From positions 1-60,731 of the forward strand of contig JALNZB010000021.1 in the NCBI GenBank assembly GCA_023229545.1: 60,731 nucleotides of DNA. Reading direction: 5' to 3'. Position numbers and translations under genes: made by a program. The first letter of the stretch is position 1, and every line of letters begins with the position of its first letter. Shown piece after piece: positions 45,428-55,441 of this stretch. The notes under the pieces were generated by a model. The model did not search any database and had not been told where the DNA came from. It saw only the letters and a program-made list of their open reading frames with translations. Source of the stretch: Sulfuritalea sp. Lineage in GTDB: Bacteria > Pseudomonadota > Gammaproteobacteria > Burkholderiales > Rhodocyclaceae.

Positions 45428-46086
45428 ACGCTTCTCGCGCTCCTGCGCGCCAGCAAGGCTTCGTTCTAGTTTTGGCGCTGGTGATCATGGTTGTCATCAC
45501 CCTGTCGGCGGTGGCCATGATTTCCAGCCTACGCGGCGGCATTTCCGCCTCGGGCAACATCGCCTTCCGCCAGGCCGCGACCCGCGCCGCCGATGTGGCG
45601 GTCGATAACGCCTTCCAGTGGGTGCAAACGCAGATGGCGGTGGCGACCGGGCTCAACAGCGACATCGCGGCGGCGGCCACACCGCGTTACTACGCCACCA
45701 TGACCGGCGCGAATGCGGGTTGCAAGAAGGACGGTATTGTCAACGCGTTTACCCCACAGCAATACCGCTTCAGCGATACCGTCACCGGTTCTGACGGCTT
45801 CCCCTGCGCAGGTTTGGTGACCGGCAATCCAGCGGGTTATACCCTGTATTACGTCGTGCACCGCATGGCGACCACGGCAGGACTGGCCTGTCCCGCAGCA
45901 GGCTGCCTGGCGCCACCCATTGTCGCAACAACCGGCAGCAGCGCGGGTTGCTCGATGGACCCAACCAGCGCCAGCTTTTGCGGCACCGCCGCGACCGCGA
46001 CGAACACGCTCGTTTACTACCGCATCACCATCAAGGTGGTCGGCCCACGGCAGAACAACCGTTACATCCAGGCTTTCGTCTACTGA
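45415..46086 (+). CDS. pilX: Minor pilin PilX
   Basis: A 223-residue PilX. The N-terminal part is longer than in the others (LNASRAPARQQG before FVLVLALVIMVVITLSAVAMISSLRGG). Mature position 5 is Val rather than Glu, which is usual for PilX. RQAATRAADVAVDNAF follows the helix. The C-terminal part carries several cysteines. The TGA overlaps an ATG at 46086 that is in frame with the pilY1 gene. Confidence 0.9.
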   Translation: MDTLNASRAPARQQGFVLVLALVIMVVITLSAVAMISSLRGGISASGNIAFRQAATRAADVAVDNAFQWVQTQMAVATGLNSDIAAAATPRYYATMTGANAGCKKDGIVNAFTPQQYRFSDTVTGSDGFPCAGLVTGNPAGYTLYYVVHRMATTAGLACPAAGCLAPPIVATTGSSAGCSMDPTSASFCGTAATATNTLVYYRITIKVVGPRQNNRYIQAFVY

Positions 46087-46118
46087 TGACGCCGGCCGGT
46101 ACTCGTAGAGGTGCCTCC

Positions 46119-49100
46119 ATGAAAACCATCCAATTCCGCAGAGCCGTTGCCTGGTTCCTGATGCTGGCGCTGAGTATCGGCAGTATTACCCAGGCGATGG
46201 CGCTGACGCTGGCGACCACGCCGCTGGCGGCCAGCACCACCTCGGTGGTGCGTCCCAACCTGATGTACGTACTTGACGACTCCGGCTCGATGGCCTGGGA
46301 CTACACTCCCGACTACATCAACGATGCCACCGTCACCGATCCGACCAACGCCGGCCTGGCCCCTCCGGGGTCGTCGGGCGATACCGGCTCCGTCACCATT
46401 GTGGGCGGCGTCATCACCGCGATCACCGCAGTGGGCGGCAATGTCTATGGCAATGGCACACCGACGGCGGTAATCATGGGCGCTGGCACCGGGGCTGCGG
46501 CAGCGGTGACGATGAATACCACGACCAACAAGATCGCTTCGGTCACCGTCACCAACGGTGGCTCCGGCTACGTCGCCGGTTCCACTTATGTGACCTTCGT
46601 CGGCGGCTTGAGCAGTTCGGCCTGGGGCATGTGCTGGGGCACCACAGGATCCAGCAATCAGGGTGGCGCACCGAAGGACACGACGGCCTCGCCGACCTGT
46701 ACCACCCGGTCGCAGATGCCCTACTCGACAGCCGCCATCAACTACCAGTACTACGACCCGGCGATCCGCTACCTGCCGCCGCTCAAGGCGGACGGCACCT
46801 CCTATGCCGCCGCCAGCACCAGCGCACCGGTATCGGATGGGTTTGCCGGCGGCTCGGGAACCAGCAACCTGCTGACCACCGGCTGGCAGCACGAGATTTG
46901 GTGCAGCGTCGCCAGCCCGAGCCCGACGCCGACGAAGGACAATATCGCCACCCATGCCCAGTGCAAGGAAAACACCGACACCACGGGCGACAACCTCTAT
47001 CCCAATGTTACCTACACCTTCCGCAAGACCTACAACGGTCCGGCCTACTACAACACCATGGAGGCGTCGGAGTACTGTTCCAGCACCACCTATACCAACT
47101 GCGTGACACGGGCGCAGGCGCTGGCCGCCGTGCCGGCCTTCCAGATCGGTGGCGTAACCTACAACGTGCCGTCCAAGTACCGCTGGTGTTCCTACTACAA
47201 CCCGTATTCGAAGACCTTCAGCACGAACTGTCAGAACAGGCGCGACCTCGACCACTATGTACCCAATTACCTCGGTGGCTGGCTCACCACCGGCGCGACC
47301 GGCGTGCATGCGACGGCCGTTCTGAAAATCGGCGAAACCGAGACGCCGTCTTCTCCCGGCACCACGGCCGGGCAGCAGATCACCGGTCTAACCATCGGCG
47401 GCGTCGATGTCGTCGGCGGCACCACCTTCACTTCGGCCACTACCGGAGACCAGAACACCGTGGCAACCAATGTGTGCAACGCGATCAAGGCCAACACGGA
47501 AAGTACGGGCTTCACCTGCTCGACCACCAATAACCGCGTGACCATCGAAGCAGCGGCGGTGGGCACCGCCGACAACACCAAGTCGGTGCTGGTGAGCGGG
47601 CCGAACGTGGCGGGTGCGAACTCGATTGGCGCCATCCATGTATCGCCGGCCGTGGCCGGTGGCGGTGCGACTGCCGGATTGCAGATGTCCTCGATACTGA
47701 TCAACGGCAATCAGCTGCTCACCTCGACGGTCACTGCGGACGGCACGCAGAACAACACGGCGAAGATGATCTGCGACGCCATCAACACCAATTCCGGCAG
47801 CGGCTATACTGCCCGCGCCAATACCATCGCGAACCTTACCAGCGGCTCCCCTTCCGCCTGGGGTACCTGTACCGCCAACGCCGACGGCTATGTCGAGATC
47901 AAGCGCAATGCCGAGGATGCTGTGGACAACGGCCAGGCCATCGTCACGGCCGGTCCGGCGGCGGGGGCCGTCAGCAGCGGCTCGATCCTGATCACCGCCA
48001 CTTCCGGCACCACCAGCATCACCGACGTGACGCTGGACACCGATGGCGCCGCAGGGCCGCTTGCGGCGGTATCGATCCTGACCGGAGGGACGCTGAATAT
48101 TGCCGATGGCACTGATACCACCGCCATCGGCACCGCGCTGGCGGCAAAGATCGGCGGCAGCGGCTGCAGCGCAACGGCCTCGAGCGGCACTGTGACCGTT
48201 ACCGGCTGCACCTGCACCGCCGCGTCGTGTCCGATCGCGGTCACCTCGCCCAGCACGGCCTCCACCGGCACGATGTCGGTGACCAGCACGACCCACAGCT
48301 ACGGCGCCGATCTGGGCGGCATCCAGGTCAATGGGGTCAATATCGCCAGCGCGATTTCGTCGAGTACGCTGACCAATGGCCAGTCGGTATCCGCCAACGC
48401 CACTTCGGTGAAGAACGCCATTACCAGCAACGGTTTTTCGGCGGCGGTACCGGTTTGCAGCGGCAGCGGCGACGCCATGAGCTGCAATATCGTGGTCACC
48501 GCCCCGGTCGGCACCACCTACAACGGCAAGTCATTCACCTTCCTCGCCGGCACGGCATCCGGCGGCGCCGCCACCAGCCCGACCTGGAATTTCCGGATCG
48601 ACCACGCCACCGCCGACAATGCGCTCCTAGAACACATTCGTTGCGACGCCTCGAACAGCAACAGCACCAAGATCTATGCTCTCTCGACCGATGCCAGCAC
48701 CGGCACGGCCACGGTCGATACCCTGCAACGCACCACCAACCTGGCCAACGACCTGAACGCCGCCGGCACCAACGGCTACGCCTACAGCTGCGTGCGCCAG
48801 AGCGGTACGATCGACAATTACATTTGCAACGTCACCGGCCCCTCCGGGGCGAGCAAATGCACGGCTGACCTCGGGTACGCGTCCGACAAGGACGCCACCA
48901 TTTCCCTGGACACCTACAGCAAGACCAGCGCCGGCGGCACGGTGTGCGGCGCCGCGACCTGGGAGTTTCAAATCACTAATACCGATGACTGGGATTCTGT
49001 CTCGAACATCAAGTGCAACACCACGGAGACCATCACCGAAACGGCCTATACCGGAAACGGTGACAGCGACGATCGCCGGGACTGGCTGAAATGGTACTTC

Positions 49101-52100
49101 GAGAACAAGGATGGCAACGGCTACTCCTACAGTTGCAACAGCAACCATAGTTCCAACACGCTGACCTGCACGGTGACCGGTCCGACAACTCCCGCAGCGT
49201 GTACCACGCTCGCTTTCACCAAGTCTGGCTCGATCGATCTGGCCTACAACAATAATTTTTCGCAAAGCTGCGTGACGGATAGTTCCGCAACATGGCGTTT
49301 CACCATCAATAGCGCCACTGCCGACAGCAAGTACATCAACTCGATCAAGTGCAGTGGCACCGACACCATCACCGTCGGCACCGTGAGCACGGGTACCAGT
49401 TCCAGTTCGGAAGTTACCCGTATCAACAATCTGGCCGCCAGCATCGAGGCTAATGACGCCAACGGTTACACGATTACCTGCGGTCGGGCGAATTCCACCG
49501 ACGTCTTTGCCGACTGCACCATCACCGGGCCGGCTGGCGTCAATGCCTGTCTCGGCGCGGATAACGACGACAGCCACAACTGCGCCGCCGGTAGCATGTC
49601 CTTCAAGTACAACGGCAACGACGATAACAGCGGCATTGCCTTCAGCGGCACGGGCTTCAACAGCAACGACACTTCCGGTACCTGGCGTTCCTGCCTGCCG
49701 GCCACCGGCAACGGCAGCGCCGGTGGCACGTCCGTCGACAACTTCGCGCCCTATCTGTTCACCGTCAGTACGTTCTCGGGCGGCACACCGACCCAGGTGA
49801 CGACGACCACGCCGGTGACATCCACCACCGTCGGCCCCATCGGCGTCACCACCGACGCCATGAGCAACCAGGGCGCGCCGGCAGTCACGGCTATCCCCAC
49901 CAATGCCAGCGGCGCGGGCCTCAATGTGCTGGCGATGGCCGGCGGTACTGCGCCGGACACCAGCGCCAACAACTGGAATGGGGTCGGCATCTTCAAGCGC
50001 GTCGATGTCGTGTCGACCAATAACAGCTACAGCCGCGAGTCTGGCCGCACCGACTGCGTTGGCGCAACCTGCACCTACAACGAAGAACTGCAGAACTTCG
50101 CCAACTGGTACAGCTACTACCGTACCCGCATGCTGATGATGAAGTCGGCCACCACCCTGGCCTTCAGCCAGCTCGACGGCAACTATCGCGTCGGCTATGA
50201 CAATATCTGCAATGCGACCGGAACGTCCGTCCTCCGTGGCGCCGCGTCATTTACCGGTACTGCAAGGACCAACTGGTGGTCCACCATGACCTCAGAAACC
50301 CCGAGCTGCGCCACTCCGCTACGAGCGGAAACGGCCAAGATCGGTCGCTATTTCGCCGGCAAGGTGGGTACCGATCCCATGGAGTATTCCTGCCAGCAGA
50401 ACTACATGATCCTGGTGACCGACGGCTACTGGAACGAGACCGACAGCAGCAGCATCAAGGGCGTGGACAATGCCGACATCGGCAATCGGGACAATTCGCT
50501 GACGACGACGGCGCGCCCCTACTTCGACGGCCAGATGAGTTCGACCACCTGCCCGTCGGTGGGAAGCAATCGCGGCAGCACGGCAAGTTCCTGCCGCACC
50601 CTAGCCGATATTGCATGGTACTTCTACAGCACCGATCTGCGCACTGTGGCTTTCGGCAACAACACCAATGGCACCACGGATGTATCCACCAACAATGTGC
50701 TGACCACTTCGGACGACAAGAATCAGGCCCAGCACATGAACTTTTTTGCCATGGGCCTGGGCATCGATGGCAGGCTGGCCTACCAAAGCGACTACCTGAC
50801 CGCCAGTACCGGAGACTACGCCGCCATCGTCGCCGGCTCGAAGAACTGGCCGGCCGTGGCCAATCTCGATCCGACCGGGGTCGACGATCTGTGGCATGCC
50901 ACTGCCAGCGGCCACGGCAAGTACTTCAGCGCGCGCAACGTGCCCAACGTGGTATCGGGCCTCCGGGAAGCGCTGAACAAGATCGGCGCCCGGGTCGGTT
51001 CGGCGGCGGCGGCCGCGACCTCCAACCTGGAGCCGGTGGCCGGCGACAACTATGCCTACGTGGCGAGCTATGCCACGGTGGACTGGACGGGCGATCTCCA
51101 GTCGCGGTCCATCGATGTGAGCACAGGCGATGTCTCTTCCTCCACCGATTGCAGCGGTACCGGAACCAGCACCACGATCAGCGGCAGCAGCGGCGCGACC
51201 AGCATCACCGTCGACAGCGCCAGTGGTCTGGTGGTCGGCTCCACCGTGTCGGGCACCGGCATAGCCAGCGGCGCGGTGATTACCGCGATCTCGGGCACCA
51301 CCCTGACCCTGTCGGTGGCTAATACCGCAGCCGTATCGGGCACCGGCGCCTTCAAGTACGGCTGCCAGTGGTCGGCGCAGACCAAGCTCGACAACCTGAG
51401 CTGGTCGGCGCGCAAGATATACGTAGCGCCGAGCTCGGGGACCAGCGGCGCAGCGTTGCGCGCCTTCACCTATGCCGGCCTTTCCGGTGCCGAACAGGCC
51501 TATTTCAATCCGAGTAGCCTGAGCCAATACGCAGCCTTGTCCGTCAGTAATGCATCCGACATCACGGCGAGCAACCTGGTGGACTTCCTGCGCGGCAATC
51601 GCGGTCTGGAGCAGGATGGCGACATCAGCCATGCCCAGATCTGGCGCCGCCGTCCGCATGTATTGGGTGACATCGTCAACACCCAGCCGGTGTTCATGAA
51701 GACGCCGAGCGCTTCCTACGCCGATGCCGGCTACTCCGACTTCAAGTCTACCGGGACGGCATCCACTCGCAAGTCCGTGGTTTTCGTCTCGGCGCAGGAC
51801 GGTATGCTGCATACAATCAACGCCCATACCGCGCCGGTGACGGTGGGCGGCAGCACGGTGGCTCCAGGCGAGGAAATGTGGGCCTTCATCCCGACCCAGG
51901 TCATGTCCAGCATGAACGTGCTGGCCGACGTGAATTATGCGCACCGCTACTTCATCGACGGCCAGATCACCATCGCCGACGTCGATTTCGGCAGCGGCAA
52001 CTGGCACACCATTCTGGTCGGCGGGCAAGGCGCCGGCGGCACTTCTTACTATGCACTGGATGTAACCGATCCGCTAAATCCGACCTATCTTTGGGAATTC

Positions 52101-53285
52101 ACCCATACCGATCTGGGATATTCCTTCTCCAATTCGACCGTGAGCAAGCTGCCCAACGGTGAATGGGCGGTACTGTTCAGTTCGGGTTACAACAACGACG
52201 CCTCCGGCAGTAACGGCGACGGCTACCTGTTCGCCCTGAATCCGGAAACCGGTGCGGTCAAGACCGGCTTCCCGATCGCGACCGGCGCCACCACCGTGCC
52301 CAGCAACCTTGGCAAGATCGCCGTCTGGGCCGATGCACCTTCGACCGATAATACGGCCTTGTATGTCTACGCAGGCGACCTGTACGGCGACCTGTGGCGT
52401 TTCGATCTCGATCACACGGCTTCCGGTCATACGAATACCCAGGTGTTCAAGCTGGCGCACCTGGAGAGCGGCGGGGTGGCGCAGCCGATCACTACCAAGC
52501 CCGAACTGTCGCAGTTGGAATCCGGTACCCGCCTGGTCTTCGTCGGTACCGGCAAGTACCTTGAAACAAGCGACCTGACCAGTACCGCTGTCCAGGGCTT
52601 CTACGCGGTAAAGGACACTCTGGGTGTGGCCAACAAGGGTGGCGCTTCGCAGGAAACCTGGAACCCAAGCGCGGATACCACCACGATAGATGTGTCGGGA
52701 ACTCCCACGGTAGTGCCGATGTTTCTCACCCGCAAGCTGATTTCCGAGGATGAGAACAATGCGGCGATCACGGCAACCGTGAATGGTGTCTTGACCAACG
52801 TACGCAAGGTATGTCCAGGTGCGTCTTCCACCGTAACCGGGGCCGGGGCTTGCGCCAATACCGATCCGACCGCGATGGACTGGGATATATATGGCGGCTG
52901 GTATGTCGGCTTCCCGGATTCCGGAGAACGCATGAACGTAGACCCGAAACTGGTCCGTGGGACGCTGGTGTTTGCGACCAATATTCCTGCAGCGGACAGT
53001 TGCACCGTGGGCGGAAGTTCCTGGGCCAACTTCCTCGATTACTCGACCGGGCTACCGGTCGACGGCGAAACCACGGTATCGATCAAGATCAGTGATTCCC
53101 TGGTGGTGGGCATTACGGTGGTGAAACTACAGTCCGGCGATTACAAGGCCATCGCCACCAAGTCCAGCTATCAGCAGGAAACCCTTGCGGTGCCTATCGC
53201 GGCTTCTCCGGGTGGCGGTGGCGGTGGCAGCAGTAGCATCTTCGGCGGCAAGCGCGGTCTGTGGCGGGAGTTCGAGGCCTATTGA
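46119..53285 (+). CDS. pilY1: PilY1-type pilus tip adhesin, about twice normal length
   Basis: A 2388-residue secreted protein; typical PilY1 is about 1100-1300. After a signal peptide (MKTIQFRRAVAWFLMLALSI, cut near QAMA) comes a segment with the DDSGSMAWDY metal-site loop. The middle third carries two inserted repeat families: four modules of about 100-110 residues (starting near 406, 518, 630, 731; pattern ILINGNQLL ... DAINTN) and three of about 110-125 (near 821, 946, 1056; TWNFRI, TWEFQI, TWRFTI, each ending CTVTGP-like with paired cysteines). The C-terminal PilC-like beta-propeller is intact, with RRRPHVLGDIVNTQPVF near 1842 and the calcium loop NNDASGSNGDGYLFALN near 2025. Start 46119 has GAGG upstream; 46086 is an alternative in frame. 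It closes the pilin group and is expected at the pilus tip. Confidence 0.92.
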   Translation: MKTIQFRRAVAWFLMLALSIGSITQAMALTLATTPLAASTTSVVRPNLMYVLDDSGSMAWDYTPDYINDATVTDPTNAGLAPPGSSGDTGSVTIVGGVITAITAVGGNVYGNGTPTAVIMGAGTGAAAAVTMNTTTNKIASVTVTNGGSGYVAGSTYVTFVGGLSSSAWGMCWGTTGSSNQGGAPKDTTASPTCTTRSQMPYSTAAINYQYYDPAIRYLPPLKADGTSYAAASTSAPVSDGFAGGSGTSNLLTTGWQHEIWCSVASPSPTPTKDNIATHAQCKENTDTTGDNLYPNVTYTFRKTYNGPAYYNTMEASEYCSSTTYTNCVTRAQALAAVPAFQIGGVTYNVPSKYRWCSYYNPYSKTFSTNCQNRRDLDHYVPNYLGGWLTTGATGVHATAVLKIGETETPSSPGTTAGQQITGLTIGGVDVVGGTTFTSATTGDQNTVATNVCNAIKANTESTGFTCSTTNNRVTIEAAAVGTADNTKSVLVSGPNVAGANSIGAIHVSPAVAGGGATAGLQMSSILINGNQLLTSTVTADGTQNNTAKMICDAINTNSGSGYTARANTIANLTSGSPSAWGTCTANADGYVEIKRNAEDAVDNGQAIVTAGPAAGAVSSGSILITATSGTTSITDVTLDTDGAAGPLAAVSILTGGTLNIADGTDTTAIGTALAAKIGGSGCSATASSGTVTVTGCTCTAASCPIAVTSPSTASTGTMSVTSTTHSYGADLGGIQVNGVNIASAISSSTLTNGQSVSANATSVKNAITSNGFSAAVPVCSGSGDAMSCNIVVTAPVGTTYNGKSFTFLAGTASGGAATSPTWNFRIDHATADNALLEHIRCDASNSNSTKIYALSTDASTGTATVDTLQRTTNLANDLNAAGTNGYAYSCVRQSGTIDNYICNVTGPSGASKCTADLGYASDKDATISLDTYSKTSAGGTVCGAATWEFQITNTDDWDSVSNIKCNTTETITETAYTGNGDSDDRRDWLKWYFENKDGNGYSYSCNSNHSSNTLTCTVTGPTTPAACTTLAFTKSGSIDLAYNNNFSQSCVTDSSATWRFTINSATADSKYINSIKCSGTDTITVGTVSTGTSSSSEVTRINNLAASIEANDANGYTITCGRANSTDVFADCTITGPAGVNACLGADNDDSHNCAAGSMSFKYNGNDDNSGIAFSGTGFNSNDTSGTWRSCLPATGNGSAGGTSVDNFAPYLFTVSTFSGGTPTQVTTTTPVTSTTVGPIGVTTDAMSNQGAPAVTAIPTNASGAGLNVLAMAGGTAPDTSANNWNGVGIFKRVDVVSTNNSYSRESGRTDCVGATCTYNEELQNFANWYSYYRTRMLMMKSATTLAFSQLDGNYRVGYDNICNATGTSVLRGAASFTGTARTNWWSTMTSETPSCATPLRAETAKIGRYFAGKVGTDPMEYSCQQNYMILVTDGYWNETDSSSIKGVDNADIGNRDNSLTTTARPYFDGQMSSTTCPSVGSNRGSTASSCRTLADIAWYFYSTDLRTVAFGNNTNGTTDVSTNNVLTTSDDKNQAQHMNFFAMGLGIDGRLAYQSDYLTASTGDYAAIVAGSKNWPAVANLDPTGVDDLWHATASGHGKYFSARNVPNVVSGLREALNKIGARVGSAAAAATSNLEPVAGDNYAYVASYATVDWTGDLQSRSIDVSTGDVSSSTDCSGTGTSTTISGSSGATSITVDSASGLVVGSTVSGTGIASGAVITAISGTTLTLSVANTAAVSGTGAFKYGCQWSAQTKLDNLSWSARKIYVAPSSGTSGAALRAFTYAGLSGAEQAYFNPSSLSQYAALSVSNASDITASNLVDFLRGNRGLEQDGDISHAQIWRRRPHVLGDIVNTQPVFMKTPSASYADAGYSDFKSTGTASTRKSVVFVSAQDGMLHTINAHTAPVTVGGSTVAPGEEMWAFIPTQVMSSMNVLADVNYAHRYFIDGQITIADVDFGSGNWHTILVGGQGAGGTSYYALDVTDPLNPTYLWEFTHTDLGYSFSNSTVSKLPNGEWAVLFSSGYNNDASGSNGDGYLFALNPETGAVKTGFPIATGATTVPSNLGKIAVWADAPSTDNTALYVYAGDLYGDLWRFDLDHTASGHTNTQVFKLAHLESGGVAQPITTKPELSQLESGTRLVFVGTGKYLETSDLTSTAVQGFYAVKDTLGVANKGGASQETWNPSADTTTIDVSGTPTVVPMFLTRKLISEDENNAAITATVNGVLTNVRKVCPGASSTVTGAGACANTDPTAMDWDIYGGWYVGFPDSGERMNVDPKLVRGTLVFATNIPAADSCTVGGSSWANFLDYSTGLPVDGETTVSIKISDSLVVGITVVKLQSGDYKAIATKSSYQQETLAVPIAASPGGGGGGSSSIFGGKRGLWREFEAY

Positions 53286-53935
53286 TGGGAGTGTGGCAGA
53301 GCCATTGGAGGTACACCGAATGGAGGCATGACGATGAATACCGGCTATATTTCTCGTTCGGCTTCTCAGTCCTCCTGCACGCCGCGTTGTTGCTGGTTTG
53401 GAAACTACCCCCGCCGCTTTGGAAAGCGGTAGACCAAGCTGTCCTGACCGTCGTTCTACGCGGAACGGCGCCAGTAGCGCCGAGCGCGCCAGGAGCCTCA
53501 GAAAGGAAAACCGGGACTCCGGTACTAGTGCGGAAGGATGCCGCCCTGACGCCTTTTCTGATACCGCCCAGACCGGCAGCAGCGGGGGTAACCGCGCTGG
53601 CCGCTACGCGTTTGCAACCCGATGCATCTACCGTCAAGGCACGCATTGCCGCTCAGCCTGCGCTTGGGCGGACGTCGAATGCCCAACCAGCGGCGATCGG
53701 CGTGTCAGTGCTGTTGGTGATAGGCAGTGACGGGCAGGTTGACCGGATATTCTGGGACAAATTGCCGGCGCTCACTGATGAACAGTTGCGCCGCGTCGAA
53801 GCTGCGATCCGCGCCAAGAGCTATATTGCCGGACAGACCATCACTGAAATATTTGACGTGCGAGGCTTTCTGAGGCTGCCTCGGGAATACAGCGAAGATA
53901 CCGCTATCTTGCCCCCGGCACCGGAAACGGATTGA
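53285..53935 (+). CDS. TonB-like single-pass protein after pilY1
   Basis: A 216-residue protein with one membrane segment near residue 25 (FSFGFSVLLHAALLLVW), a Pro/Ala-rich linker, and a C-terminal domain (GVSVLLVIGSDGQVDRIFW ... FDVRGFL) with the beta-alpha-beta pattern of the TonB C-terminus. The ATG overlaps the pilY1 stop (TGATG), so it belongs to the pilin operon. I infer a periplasm-spanning role, perhaps coupling to an outer-membrane receptor or the secretin; no exbBD genes adjoin. The TonB assignment is by pattern only and moderately sure. Confidence 0.7.
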   Translation: MGVWQSHWRYTEWRHDDEYRLYFSFGFSVLLHAALLLVWKLPPPLWKAVDQAVLTVVLRGTAPVAPSAPGASERKTGTPVLVRKDAALTPFLIPPRPAAAGVTALAATRLQPDASTVKARIAAQPALGRTSNAQPAAIGVSVLLVIGSDGQVDRIFWDKLPALTDEQLRRVEAAIRAKSYIAGQTITEIFDVRGFLRLPREYSEDTAILPPAPETD

Positions 53936-53967
53936 TGACCAACGGGGCGTCCATTTGTTTTCGGTGT

Positions 53968-53997
53968 AATAAGCGACTGTTCCATCGGTCGCTTATT
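53968..53997 (+). terminator. Hairpin after the pilin operon, probable terminator
   Basis: AATAAGCGAC (53968-53977) pairs perfectly with GTCGCTTATT (53988-53997), 10-base loop. The A-run and T-run are short on both sides, so it may be a weak or bidirectional terminator. Confidence 0.6.
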
Positions 53998-54089
53998 GTA
54001 CTGAAAGCAAATCAACCACGAAATCGGTCTCACACCACCCCACCGCGTTTGCCAGGATAATGGCGGCGTCCTGGCCAAGCCGTATCAAC

Positions 54090-55403
54090 ATGCCCGAAAA
54101 ACTCAAGCTTCTTTCCTGGCGCGACATCGTGTATATCGCGCTGCCTTCGTTGCTGCTGATCATCGCCGCCTTCTGGCTGGCGGCGCAATTCATCAAGCCG
54201 GCGCCGCCAAGCCAGTTGATCATCAGCACCGGCGGCGAGGGCGGCGCCTACCAGCGCTTTGCTGCCCGTTACAAGGATGTGCTGGCGCGCTACGGTATCG
54301 CACTGGTGGAGAAGCCCTCCGCCGGTTCGACCGAGAACATGGAGCGGCTGCGCAATCCGGAGTTCGAGGTCGATGCTGCTTTCATTCAAAGTGGCACGGC
54401 GCGTCCGGGCGAAGAGGACGAACTGGTGGCGCTGGGGGACATCTATTACGAACCGCTGTGGATCTTCTATCGCGAGGCGGCGCTGCATGGCGCCGACAAG
54501 CTGCTCGACCTCAAGGGCAAGCGCGTGGCCGTCGGTGGTACGGGCAGCGGCACGCATTATCTCGCCATGGAACTGCTGGCCGCCAACGGCATCGATGCCA
54601 AGAACACCCGGCTGATCGAAGCGGGCGGCCTCGGCCTGGTCGAACGTCTGCGCAAGAATGAAATCGATGCCGTGTTCGTTGTCGGGCCGACGCAATCCGC
54701 GCTGGTGTGGATGCTGCTTTACACGCCGGGGGTGCGCGTGATGAACCTGATTCATGCCGAGGCCTACACGCGGCGCTTTCCATATCTGGCGCGGCTGGTG
54801 CTGCCGCGCGGCGCCATCGATCTGACACAGGACATTCCGCCGCATGATGTTCAGCTGGTATCGCCGCTGGCGACGATGCTGGTGCGCGAGGGCACGCATC
54901 CGGCCTTGATCGATCTGCTGATGCAGGCGGCGAGTGAGGTGCATGGCGCTTCCGGCGTGTTCCAGAAACCCGCCGAATTCCCGCGCGCCGGGCATGGCGA
55001 ATTTCCGCTATCGAAGGAGGCGGAGCGCTACTACAAGTCCGGCAAACCCTGGCTCCAGCGCTATCTGCCGTTCTGGGCGGCGACGCTGATCGATCGCATG
55101 GTGGTCATGCTGTTGCCGCTGCTCGTGGTGCTGCTGCCCCTGGTCAAATTTGCGCCGCAGATTTATGGCTGGCGGGTGCGCTCGCGCATCTACCGGCGCT
55201 ACGGCGAACTGAAGTTTCTCGAAAACGAAATCAACGAAGAACCGGGCCGGCACAGTCGCGCCGAGTGGATCGAGAAACTCGACCGCATCGAGGCCGATGC
55301 CAGCCGCATCCGCACGCCGCTGACATTTTCGGACATGCTCTATACCCTGCGCGGACACATCGACCTGGTGCGGGATATGATTCTGAGGCGCACGCCCGCT
55401 TGA
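54090..55403 (+). CDS. TAXI-family solute-binding protein with two membrane anchors
   Basis: A 437-residue TAXI-family TRAP-type solute receptor (starts MPEKLKLLSWRDIVYI; an ATG at 54060 with AGGA close by would add ten residues). An N-terminal membrane segment (ALPSLLLIIAAFWLAAQFI) precedes the binding domain: ISTGGEGGAYQRFAARYKDVL, STENMERLRN, and DLKGKRVAVGGTGSGTHYLAMELL. A second hydrophobic stretch near residue 335-365 (MVVMLLPLLVVLLPLVKF) is followed by a charged cytoplasmic-looking tail. No TRAP permease lies nearby. I infer a sensor or orphan receptor; the ligand is unknown. Confidence 0.85.
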   Translation: MPEKLKLLSWRDIVYIALPSLLLIIAAFWLAAQFIKPAPPSQLIISTGGEGGAYQRFAARYKDVLARYGIALVEKPSAGSTENMERLRNPEFEVDAAFIQSGTARPGEEDELVALGDIYYEPLWIFYREAALHGADKLLDLKGKRVAVGGTGSGTHYLAMELLAANGIDAKNTRLIEAGGLGLVERLRKNEIDAVFVVGPTQSALVWMLLYTPGVRVMNLIHAEAYTRRFPYLARLVLPRGAIDLTQDIPPHDVQLVSPLATMLVREGTHPALIDLLMQAASEVHGASGVFQKPAEFPRAGHGEFPLSKEAERYYKSGKPWLQRYLPFWAATLIDRMVVMLLPLLVVLLPLVKFAPQIYGWRVRSRIYRRYGELKFLENEINEEPGRHSRAEWIEKLDRIEADASRIRTPLTFSDMLYTLRGHIDLVRDMILRRTPA

Positions 55404-55404
55404 A

Positions 55405-55432
55405 CCGCCGCACCGTCAGCGCCGACTCTTGA
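55405..55432 (+). repeat. Dispersed 27-bp element, copy 8 (intergenic)
   Basis: Reads CGCCGCACCGTC then AGCGCCGACTCTTGA, four mismatches to consensus, between convergent genes. Confidence 0.55.
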
Positions 55433-55441
55433 GGTCAGTTC

